Shown: positions 1-6,006 of the stretch, in pieces | Layout: every line of letters starts with the position of its first letter | Position numbering within the stretch: position 1 is the first letter of the stretch | Assembly (NCBI GenBank): GCA_900754795.1 | Contig: CAAEEA010000036.1 | Span: 1 to 19,222, forward strand | Source of the DNA: Clostridia bacterium | GTDB taxonomy: Bacteria; Bacillota; Clostridia; Peptostreptococcales; Anaerovoracaceae | Direction: 5' to 3' | DNA length: 19,222 nt | Position numbers and translations under genes: made by a program | The notes under the pieces: generated by a model | Seen by the model: only the letters and a program-made list of their open reading frames with translations | The model's database searches: none | Told to the model about the DNA's origin: nothing

Positions 1-250
1 CAAGGACGCAATATCTGCAGGCAGCTTAATGATAGAGGTTAATATTTACCTGATAACGATTTTACACACAAATTTGGACTTGACTGTCCGTGAGATTATT
101 TTATTACTTTTTTTACCCTTTTCCGCAAAAACTCTCTTAACCCGGTCTGAATTGTATAATAAGTGGAATTTTTTGTGGCGCGGACTTTCTCTGAAGCACC
201 CATTTTCACAGATTTGTGGAAGTTTTTTGTCCTGACGCCTTTTACACGTC
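1..250. other. gene-free AT-rich stretch
   Basis: I find no convincing gene here: the short open frames lack ribosome-binding sites and recognisable protein features. On the + strand there is a TATAAT at 155-160 without a matching -35 box, and a weak hairpin (TTCACA at 205-210 against TGTGGAA at 215-221, one bulged G) followed by six T at 223-228. These could bound a very short transcript or be chance in AT-rich DNA. The stretch may also hold the promoter of a gene lying to the left of the window. Confidence 0.4.
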
Positions 251-285
251 AAAACCCTCCGCTCACAGACAGAGCAGAGGGTTTT
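251..285 (-). terminator. hairpin terminator downstream of hbd
   Basis: AAAACCCTC at 251-259 pairs perfectly with GAGGGTTTT at 277-285, and GCTC/GAGC extends the stem inward past one mismatch, leaving a 7-nt loop. It lies 33 bp past the hbd stop, and the T run on the minus strand forms the end of the stem. The near-symmetrical A/T ends mean it could work in both directions. Confidence 0.75.
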
Positions 286-317
286 GCGCCGTGATATGTA
301 ATCAGTTGGGGAGCTGT

Positions 318-1166
318 TTACTTGCGATAGTCGTAGAATCCGACTCCGGTCTTGCGGCCAAGCTTGCCGGCTCTTACCATTTTTCTCAGGAGTACATGCG
401 GTCTGTACTTAGGATCGCCGTATTCGTTGTAGAGAGTTTCCATGATAGCAAGAACGATGTCAAGTCCAACCAGATCGCCCAGTTCGAGAGGTCCCATCGG
501 ATGATTGGCTCCGAGTTTCATGGCTGTGTCTATGCCCTTGGCGTCAGCGACTCCGTCAGCGAGAATGCCGATACCTTCGTTGATCATAGGAATCAGTATT
601 CTGTTTACAACGAATCCAGGAGCTTCGGCAACTTCTACAGGCGTCTTGCCGAGGGCTTCTGTCAGAGCGATGATAGTGTCCTTGGTCTCGTCGGAAGTGG
701 TGAGGCCTTTGATTATCTCAACCAGCTTCATGGCAGGAACAGGATTGAAGAAATGCATTCCGATGATCTTGTCAGGTCTGCCTGTTGCTGATGCGATTTC
801 TGTGATGGAAAGGGAAGAAGTATTGGTCGCGATAATAGTCTCAGGTTTGCAGAGTTTGTCTAACTCAGCGAACAGAGCCTTCTTGGCTTCCATTTCTTCT
901 GTAGCGGCTTCGATAACCAGATCAGCGTCAGCGATGATGTTGATGTCGGTAGAACCGTGGATTCTGCCGAAAACAGCTTCAGCTTCTTCTGCTGTCATCT
1001 TTTCTTTGGCTACCATTTTGTCGAGGTTCTTTTTAACGGTCGCAAGTCCCTTCTCTACAGAAGAATCTCTTCTTGCTCTCATTACTACCTCATAGCCATG
1101 CTGCGCGAGCACCTGGATAATTCCGGCGCCCATAGTACCGGTACCTAATACACCAATTTTTTTCAT
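318..1166 (-). CDS. hbd: 3-hydroxybutyryl-CoA dehydrogenase
   Basis: This 282-residue protein has the usual length of clostridial Hbd. The family interconverts acetoacetyl-CoA and (S)-3-hydroxybutyryl-CoA in the cytosol, in the butyrate/crotonyl-CoA route. Visible motifs are the Rossmann GxGxxG at residues 8-13, NTSS at 115-118, the catalytic His138 in GMHFFNP, Glu150 in KLVE, the PGFVVNR segment ending near 189, and a C-terminal GRKTGVGFYDY. The start is set by AAGGAGG about 8 nt upstream. The gene stands alone between a promoter and a terminator; no thiolase, crotonase or acyl-CoA dehydrogenase gene is in view. One oddity: the end of the second Rossmann strand reads MRARRDS, where many NADH-using members have an acidic residue (RD), which may mean NADPH use. 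The family assignment is firm; the cofactor is inference. Confidence 0.96.
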   Translation of the reverse strand: MKKIGVLGTGTMGAGIIQVLAQHGYEVVMRARRDSSVEKGLATVKKNLDKMVAKEKMTAEEAEAVFGRIHGSTDINIIADADLVIEAATEEMEAKKALFAELDKLCKPETIIATNTSSLSITEIASATGRPDKIIGMHFFNPVPAMKLVEIIKGLTTSDETKDTIIALTEALGKTPVEVAEAPGFVVNRILIPMINEGIGILADGVADAKGIDTAMKLGANHPMGPLELGDLVGLDIVLAIMETLYNEYGDPKYRPHVLLRKMVRAGKLGRKTGVGFYDYRK

Positions 1167-1241
1167 TGATTTTGCCTCCTTGCAATCATGTGTCAGTTAT
1201 TTGTTTTTTCTTGTGAAAAAATTAACCCTAAGTATACTGTT

Positions 1242-1270
1242 ATTATACCACAAAAAAAAATAAATGTAAC
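1242..1270 (-). promoter_or_regulatory. sigma-A type promoter of hbd
   Basis: On the minus strand GTTACA (1265-1270; 4 of 6 consensus) is separated by 17 bp from a perfect TATAAT (1242-1247), with a TG one base upstream of the -10 (extended -10). The predicted start near 1235 would give a leader of about 70 nt before the hbd start. Confidence 0.7.
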
Positions 1271-1380
1271 CCCTTAATATAATAATTTTTGTTTTTTATT
1301 CCGTACAGCCTGTTTTTTTAGGGTTTTTTGTTCCGAAAAGACCCGATTGCCTGTATTTCCAACAGGTGATAAGTGATATC

Positions 1381-1389
1381 TGTTAAAAT
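1381..1389 (+). promoter_or_regulatory. possible extended -10 for the secreted-protein gene
   Basis: TGTTAAAAT fits an extended -10 (TGnTAAAAT), about 12 bp before the AGGAGG at 1401-1406. No good -35 box is visible. An inverted repeat AACAG (1361-1365) / CTGTT (1380-1384) overlaps the element and could be an operator. The evidence is weak. Confidence 0.35.
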
Positions 1390-1414
1390 TTACCCTTTGA
1401 AGGAGGACGAAAAA

Positions 1415-1846
1415 ATGAAGAAAAAATTGCTTTCTTTTATGGTGATCATGGTGTTGGTCGTTTCATTCTGTGCCACGGGCTTTGCCTCCAGCGGAGATGG
1501 AGGAACAGCGGAAATAGTGCCGCAAGAGACAGATAATGTTTTATTCTCAATTAACAGAACCTCTGCCACCTCAGCGTCAGTTGGCATTAACGTTCATTTT
1601 AGTCAAAAAGTTGACAGTTATAGTGTTGTAGTTTATCTTCAAAAATATTCTAATGGTAAATGGGTTTTAGACACTCAAAACGATGATTACGTATATTTTA
1701 ATAATGGTCTCAATGCTTACTCTTTTTCCTATCACAGAAATTATGATGATTTGAAGCGAGGAACATCATATCGCATACAATGTATCAGTAAGGATTATAT
1801 AGATGATTCGTCACATATCTTCGTAGCTTATTCGCCTATTTTTTAA
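1415..1846 (+). CDS. small secreted protein, function unknown
   Basis: The ATG at 1415 is chosen because AGGAGG (1401-1406) lies 8 nt upstream; an upstream in-frame GTG at 1373 has no such site. The product is 143 residues. Residues 1-24 form a classic signal peptide (KKK, a hydrophobic core at 5-18, then ATGFA with likely cleavage after Ala24). There is no convincing lipobox, so release or loose surface association is expected. The mature part (about 119 residues) is rich in Ser, Tyr and Asn, and its alternating pattern suggests a small all-beta domain, with YSVVVYLQKY, GKWVLDT and TSYRIQCIS as likely strands. It resembles, by impression only, short secreted beta-sandwich proteins common in clostridia. 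The coding sequence is clearly more AT-rich than hbd or the genes to the right. It converges on the anti-sigma gene and shares its terminator. No function can be given. Confidence 0.8.
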   Translation: MKKKLLSFMVIMVLVVSFCATGFASSGDGGTAEIVPQETDNVLFSINRTSATSASVGINVHFSQKVDSYSVVVYLQKYSNGKWVLDTQNDDYVYFNNGLNAYSFSYHRNYDDLKRGTSYRIQCISKDYIDDSSHIFVAYSPIF

Positions 1847-1848
1847 AA

Positions 1849-1882
1849 AAAGAGCTGTTCGGTTATTCCCGAACGGCTCTTT
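1849..1882. terminator. bidirectional terminator overlapping the end of the anti-sigma gene
   Basis: Arms 1849-1862 and 1869-1882 form a 14-bp stem with a single G-U pair and a 6-nt loop. A-rich sequence on the left and T-rich sequence on the right suit termination in both directions between two convergent genes. The right arm lies inside the anti-sigma coding sequence, and that gene's stop codon (1863-1865) is in the loop. Confidence 0.85.
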
Positions 1883-2561
1883 CTACCATTTTTTTAATCA
1901 TACTTTTTTCTAAATTTTTATTTGCGTTTATGTTGACCAAGATGTTAGAGTCATAGAAAAATTTATAAACAGTTTCTTTCGCGCCTGAACTATATGCCTT
2001 GTAATAAACATCATATTCACTCCATACTTCCATTTCTGCTCCCTCTCTAATCACTTGCGAATTATTATATTCATCTGGATACTTAACTTCTTCTATCACA
2101 AGACTGCCTTGATTTTGATTTACATAAACTAAATTTAATTTTTCATATATAGACTCTTTTTTTAAGGTTATCTCCTCCAGCTCGTATCCCTCCGGCATTT
2201 CTGGGAACATGAGAAACTCCTCTTTGACCGAGTCCGGCACTTCATCTACCGAAGCATATGTATCTTTGCTTTCCATTCCGGTCTCTATCCTCACTTCGCC
2301 GCTGTTGCCGGCTTCGGCAGAAGGCTGCTCAAAGGCGATAGTGGCTCCGATACCCACAGAGAGGACAAACACGGCGGCAGAACTTATCAGAAGTCGCTTG
2401 CGGCGACGGCGTTTTTCTCTGAGTTCTTTCGCTTTCTCCATCCACATTTTAACGGTTTCAGGGGACGGATCTTCGATATCCGAATCAAAAAGGCAGGCTC
2501 TTTCCAGCTTTCTGCCGATCTCTCTCCTGTAATAGTCATCATCCGGTCTGTCAAATTTCAT
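1863..2561 (-). CDS. membrane anti-sigma factor-like protein, DUF4367-type ectodomain
   Basis: The protein has 232 residues. Residues 1-56 are cytosolic and charged, ending in a KRRRRKR stop-transfer cluster. One transmembrane helix follows at about 57-77. The outer part (about 80-232) resembles DUF4367 domains, with MPEGYELEE near 122-130 and later beta-strand-like segments. It overlaps the ECF sigma gene by 4 bp (ATGA), so the two should be co-translated. The likely role, inferred from this pairing, is to hold the sigma factor at the membrane until an outside signal releases it. No ZAS zinc motif (HxxxCxxC) is seen, so this would not be a ZAS-type anti-sigma. Base composition changes within the gene: the part coding for the outer domain (about 1863-2180) is much more AT-rich than the part coding for the cytosolic and membrane segment. 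Confidence 0.8.
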   Translation of the reverse strand: MKFDRPDDDYYRREIGRKLERACLFDSDIEDPSPETVKMWMEKAKELREKRRRRKRLLISSAAVFVLSVGIGATIAFEQPSAEAGNSGEVRIETGMESKDTYASVDEVPDSVKEEFLMFPEMPEGYELEEITLKKESIYEKLNLVYVNQNQGSLVIEEVKYPDEYNNSQVIREGAEMEVWSEYDVYYKAYSSGAKETVYKFFYDSNILVNINANKNLEKSMIKKMVERAVRE

Positions 2562-3106
2562 CTGATCCTTCCTCCTTCTTCCTCATACATGTCTTTAAGC
2601 TTCATCTTGGCTCTGCGGCAAATACTTTTGACGCTGTTAAGCGGGATGCCGGTGATCACAGCGATTTCCGAGAGCTTGTGCTCATAAACATAATAAAGCA
2701 GCAACACTCTTCTTTCCTTTTCCGAAAGGCGTTTCAGACAGTCGCACAGCCTTTGGCTTTCAAAGCGGGCAATGAGACGGTCGAGCTGTTCGTCGCGGAA
2801 TATGTCCGCGTCATAATCTGATTTTACTACATAATCATCAAAATAGCATTCTTTTAAACTTAATTTTTTAGATTTTCTTAAAAATCTCAGTCCGACGCGG
2901 CGGGCTATGGTCAGGATCCAATATTGAGCGCTTTCCGGCTGCCGCAGCGAGGGCAGCGACGCGAACGCCTCCATATAAGTCTCCTGAACGGCGTCTTCCA
3001 TCAGGCTTTCCTCTATCCCGAACACGCTGAGATAGCGGACGACCATCCTGTAATAACTGAGGATGAGCGCCTCCTTTTCCTTTAGCGGCAAGTTTTCTTC
3101 TTTCAT
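2558..3106 (-). CDS. ECF-family RNA polymerase sigma factor
   Basis: At 182 residues it has the usual ECF size. Region 2 lies at about 14-80, with the core-binding signature DAVQETYMEAF at 38-48 and the promoter-melting segment around YWILTIARR (62-70). Region 4 lies at about 118-172, with LSEKERRVLLLYY and the helix-turn-helix LSEIAVITGIPLNSVKSICRRAK. The linker (about 80-110) is charged and encoded by AT-rich DNA. The start is preceded by AAAGGAGA about 12 nt upstream. The downstream anti-sigma gene overlaps by 4 bp. A long inverted repeat sits in the 150 bp upstream. Target promoters cannot be read here; many such pairs regulate themselves and envelope-stress genes. Confidence 0.92.
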   Translation of the reverse strand: MKEENLPLKEKEALILSYYRMVVRYLSVFGIEESLMEDAVQETYMEAFASLPSLRQPESAQYWILTIARRVGLRFLRKSKKLSLKECYFDDYVVKSDYDADIFRDEQLDRLIARFESQRLCDCLKRLSEKERRVLLLYYVYEHKLSEIAVITGIPLNSVKSICRRAKMKLKDMYEEEGGRIR

Positions 3107-3140
3107 TTTACTCTACTTCTCCTTTCATATCAAATTCCGG

Positions 3141-3222
3141 ACAAAACAAAACGGCACCCTTGTACAGAAAAGCCTTCGCGTATGCGAAATTTTCTGACAG
3201 GGATGCCGGGATTGTTTTGTTA
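3141..3222 (-). repeat. long imperfect inverted repeat upstream of the ECF sigma gene
   Basis: The arms at 3152-3171 and 3190-3208 pair along about 19 positions with one wobble, one mismatch and one bulge. An inner hairpin TTCGC (3175-3179) / GCGAA (3184-3188) caps it, and outer ACAAAACAA-type sequences (3141-3149 and 3213-3222) lengthen the symmetry to about 80 bp. Read leftward, the stem is followed by TTTTGTTTTG, so it can act as the terminator of the XRE gene ending at 3261 and/or as an attenuator ahead of the sigma gene. A miniature mobile repeat is another option. Confidence 0.7.
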
Positions 3223-3260
3223 TCTTCCGCCGTTGCCTGCGGTTTTTACAGCAGTTTTGT

Positions 3261-3641
3261 TTATTTTGACCTTACGCCGTCGGCGTAAATCTCCGCGATC
3301 TCGCGTATACCTTTGAGCTGCTTAGTATCGCATCTCTGTAAAAGCGTCATTATTTCCTCGCATACAAGCATGGATTCACGGTCAACCTCATTTGAATAGA
3401 TATTGCCGGCCAGCAGATAATCCGCCGTAACATCCAGCACCTGACTGAGCAGATAAAACCTTTTTATAGAAATACCTTTATTGCCGTACTCTATGTCGGC
3501 GACAAACTGGGGTGAAACATCAAGAAGCTCTGCCAGTTTTTCACGGCTGAACCCGAGAGCTTCACGCCTGCTGCGTATCCTTTTCCCCATTTCTTTCTGA
3601 TCAAGCGTCCTGAACAGTTCTTGCTCCATTTCCTTTGACAT
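3261..3641 (-). CDS. XRE-family transcriptional regulator
   Basis: The ATG at 3641 is chosen because AAAGGAGG lies about 7 nt upstream; the frame stays open to 3869, but the extra part is AT-rich intergenic sequence. The product is 126 residues with one helix-turn-helix domain at about 18-80: IRSRREALGFSREKLAEL, then SPQFVADIEYGNKGISIKRFYLLSQ, ending in DYLLAGN. A helical tail (81-126) may dimerise. It is a cytosolic DNA-binding protein with no enzymatic or sensor domain visible. It is divergent from another XRE gene at 3879, and a 27-bp dyad lies between them, so cross- or self-regulation is plausible. Its regulon is unknown. Confidence 0.88.
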   Translation of the reverse strand: MSKEMEQELFRTLDQKEMGKRIRSRREALGFSREKLAELLDVSPQFVADIEYGNKGISIKRFYLLSQVLDVTADYLLAGNIYSNEVDRESMLVCEEIMTLLQRCDTKQLKGIREIAEIYADGVRSK

Positions 3642-3700
3642 GTCTGCCTCCTTTGATTTAAGCTTATGTGCTTTTTCTACACTTAAAGTTAGACCGATTA

Positions 3701-3727
3701 AACCAATAGTTGAAGCAACTGCCGGTT
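3701..3727. promoter_or_regulatory. 27-bp symmetric dyad, likely operator
   Basis: The sequence is AACC-N3-AGTTG-N3-CAACT-N3-GGTT: outer tetramers (3701-3704, 3724-3727) and inner pentamers (3708-3712, 3716-3720) are each perfectly complementary and evenly spaced around position 3714. This suits a dimeric helix-turn-helix protein. It lies 60 bp upstream of the leftward XRE start and about 150 bp from the rightward one. Confidence 0.55.
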
Positions 3728-3755
3728 GAGATATTCTTCTGTCAGGCAAAACACG

Positions 3756-3777
3756 GAAAAATTTAAAAAAATTTTTC
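3756..3777. promoter_or_regulatory. A/T palindrome and A-tract DNA between the divergent regulators
   Basis: GAAAAATTT (3756-3764) and AAATTTTTC (3769-3777) are perfect complements around AAAA, and further A and T runs follow to about 3807. This could be a second operator, or bent DNA or an UP element for the rightward gene. A TATATA at 3817-3822 is a possible -10 for that gene, but no good -35 box is seen. Confidence 0.35.
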
Positions 3778-3878
3778 AAAAATTTGCAACTTTTTTCGAC
3801 CTTTTTTGCACTTATGTATATATGGGTGTTTTGGAAGAGAGCACTTTTATATCCGGAAAGAGGTGACACTAAGAAGGA

Positions 3879-4295
3879 ATGAAGTTAGAAACGCAAAAGC
3901 ATATCGCGAGAAATCTCAGGACTCTCAGAACAAGCCACTGTATCAGTCAGGCGGAAATGGCCAGGCTGGCCGGCGTTACGAGAGCGTCTTACGCCAGCTA
4001 TGAGCTTGGCAACAGGCTGCCGGACGCGGAAGTATTATTTGAAATATCCAACAGATTCGGGATCGGTATGAACGCTCTGTTTGAGCCTGACACCTATAAT
4101 TTTCTCTCCCAGCTGGAAAGAAGCGAGTTCTATGATGACAGACTGGCGGAGCTCGTTTCTAAATATAAGTCGCTCTCTGCTTTTGCCAAAGGCATGTTGT
4201 TTGAGCGGGTAACGTGGCTGACTGAACTCGACAAAATGATAGCCTCAAACAGAAAAGCTTTTGAAGAAAACCTTTCCAAGATGTTCGGCCGGTAA
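3879..4295 (+). CDS. XRE-family transcriptional regulator
   Basis: The product is 138 residues. The helix-turn-helix domain spans about 8-66: HIARNLRTLRTSHCISQAEMARLAGV, then TRASYASYELGNRLPDAEVLFEISNRFG. A mostly helical tail (about 75-138) has no domain I recognise and probably serves dimerisation. The start is not fully certain: AGGA abuts the ATG, and the better-spaced GAGGTG at 3860-3865 is about 13 nt away. The gene is divergent from the XRE regulator ending at 3641; the two proteins differ in sequence apart from the shared fold, so this is not a recent duplication. A perfect hairpin follows the stop, so it is probably monocistronic. Confidence 0.88.
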   Translation: MKLETQKHIARNLRTLRTSHCISQAEMARLAGVTRASYASYELGNRLPDAEVLFEISNRFGIGMNALFEPDTYNFLSQLERSEFYDDRLAELVSKYKSLSAFAKGMLFERVTWLTELDKMIASNRKAFEENLSKMFGR

Positions 4296-4314
4296 ATCCC
4301 GGAAGCTGAACATG

Positions 4315-4350
4315 AAGCAAAACCCACAGCTTTCGCTGTGGGTTTTGCTT
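4315..4350. terminator. bidirectional intrinsic terminator
   Basis: AAGCAAAACCCACAGC (4315-4330) and its exact complement (4335-4350) form a 16-bp perfect stem with a TTTC loop. The A/T-rich outer ends give a T run on either strand. It separates the rightward XRE gene from the convergent six-gene operon that ends at 4366. Confidence 0.92.
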
Positions 4351-4365
4351 ATATGAATTCGTATA

Positions 4366-5982
4366 TTATCTTACTATCTTATGACATCTGTCATCAAGTT
4401 CCTGCTGAGCCTCCATGAGCCTTGCCTCATCACAGAGAACTACCAGCTTGTCTCCGGCTTTTATCACAGTGCCTCCGTGAGGTACGACTTCCCTGTGACC
4501 GCGGCTTACGGAAACGACCAGACATCCCTCCGGCAGATCTATCTCCGAAAGCGGTCTTTCGTCCATGGCCGAGCCCAGATGAACGCGACTTTCAATGAGG
4601 ACTTTGTGTTTCTGATTTGAATAGTCGGCTTTGCCGCCGCTGATAAGCCTGTCCGTGAGCTGCTCATAGAGAGGTCCTCCTTTGAGAACATCGGCGGTCA
4701 TATACGCGACGAGCACCACCATGGACAAAGGCAGCAGATTGGAAAACGTCCCCGTCATCTCGCTTATCAGAATGACTCCCGTTATAGGCGCGCGCACGAT
4801 GGCGCCGAAATATCCCGCCATGCCGAGAATGACAAAGTATTCGGCATAGCTTTCACTGTAACCGGCCGCCGGACCCAGGAGTTCCGCGTAAAGGCCGCCG
4901 ATAAGCGCTCCGAGCACCAGCATGGGAAGAAACGTCCCGCCCGGAAGCCCCGTTCCGAAGCTGACAAGAGACGTGACGAATTTTACCGCGAGAAGGGCCG
5001 CGAGGAATTTTACGCCGAATACTCCTTCGCCAGCCGGTTCGATCAGATCCGCTCCGCTTCCGATCGCTTCAGGTATGGCAAAGACGAGTATCATTACCAT
5101 GACAAAAGGTATGAGAAGCCTTGTTACCGCGGGATGTATTTTTGAGAGAACATCCTGAATTAAAAAAGTGGTCTTGTTGTACAGCACTCCCAAAAGTCCC
5201 AGAATCACGCCCAATATCAGCACCATCCAGATCCGTTCAAGGGGCAGTCCGCCGGACACGGCAAATTCAAAGACAGGTTTAAGGCCGAATATGTAAGAGG
5301 CTATGCAGTCCGCCGTTATGCTTGCCGCCATAGTCGTCAGCAGCACCTCTTTTGAAAAATTTTTGTGGAGTTCTTCAAGGGTGAATACGACTCCTGCAAG
5401 AGGCGCTCCGAAAGCTGTCGCCAGCCCGGCTCCGGCTCCGGCGGTCAGAAGGAGCTTTTCTTCAGTTTTAAGCCGCTTGTTCATGCGGGAAAAGCCTTTT
5501 CCCATCATGGCTCCGAGCTGTACGCTCGGTCCCTCGCTGCCAAGAGAAAGTCCTCCTCCGATAGCCATCAGCCCGCCGAAAAACTTCGCAAAAGCTGTTC
5601 TAGCCCATCTGGGGTTGAGTTTTCCTTTGAGTTCCGCTTCTACCTGAGGTATGCCGCTTCCGCCGCTGACCGGTTCTCTGCCCGTGATAAAGGCGGCGCC
5701 TATGAGCATACATATAAGAAGTCCCACAGAAAACAGAGCCATCAGAAGCTTCTGTCCGGAAGCCTCGATCAGTATTGTCCTTACAGTCTCCGCTTCGGCG
5801 AGTATATATCTGAAAAGAGACACCACAAGTCCGGCCAGAACTCCTACGCTGATACCCTCGGCTATAAGAGCGTATCTGAATGTCGCCTTGCGCTGCAAAG
5901 TGGCTCCGGTATAGCTCACACGCTTTTCGCGGGAGAGTTTTTTTCTCGTCAGTTTCTTTTTCATGTTTCGGTTCGTGTCCAC
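4366..5982 (-). CDS. ClC-family chloride/proton antiporter with C-terminal RCK_C (TrkA-C) domain
   Basis: The protein has up to 538 residues: an integral membrane ClC core of about 450 plus a cytosolic TrkA-C-like regulatory domain (about 458-538). ClC signatures are GSGIP (108-112), GSEGPSV with gating Glu150, an internal EE pair at 203-204 matching the proton glutamate of Escherichia coli ClcA, GGTFLPM on the selectivity-filter side, and PLYEQL with the tyrosine that lines the ion path. Serine in GSGIP favours chloride over the fluoride subfamily, and the retained proton glutamate favours exchange rather than channel function. It is the last gene of the leftward operon. The start is ambiguous: GTG at 5982 or ATG at 5964 (residue 7), neither with a strong ribosome-binding site. 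The role is probably acid tolerance or ion balance, with the TrkA-C part binding a ligand that cannot be named from sequence. Confidence 0.93.
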   Translation of the reverse strand: MDTNRNMKKKLTRKKLSREKRVSYTGATLQRKATFRYALIAEGISVGVLAGLVVSLFRYILAEAETVRTILIEASGQKLLMALFSVGLLICMLIGAAFITGREPVSGGSGIPQVEAELKGKLNPRWARTAFAKFFGGLMAIGGGLSLGSEGPSVQLGAMMGKGFSRMNKRLKTEEKLLLTAGAGAGLATAFGAPLAGVVFTLEELHKNFSKEVLLTTMAASITADCIASYIFGLKPVFEFAVSGGLPLERIWMVLILGVILGLLGVLYNKTTFLIQDVLSKIHPAVTRLLIPFVMVMILVFAIPEAIGSGADLIEPAGEGVFGVKFLAALLAVKFVTSLVSFGTGLPGGTFLPMLVLGALIGGLYAELLGPAAGYSESYAEYFVILGMAGYFGAIVRAPITGVILISEMTGTFSNLLPLSMVVLVAYMTADVLKGGPLYEQLTDRLISGGKADYSNQKHKVLIESRVHLGSAMDERPLSEIDLPEGCLVVSVSRGHREVVPHGGTVIKAGDKLVVLCDEARLMEAQQELDDRCHKIVR

Positions 5983-6006
5983 AGATCCCTGCAGTTTTAC
6001 GGTGAT

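Noticed and set aside
3642..3869. N-terminal extension of the leftward XRE regulator up to 3869
   Set aside because: The strong AAAGGAGG before the ATG at 3641 and the operator-like dyad inside the extension show that this is regulatory DNA.
3261..4295. Prophage or mobile-element control region
   Set aside because: The divergent regulators resemble a phage switch, but no integrase, replication, structural or toxin gene and no attachment-like repeat is visible nearby.
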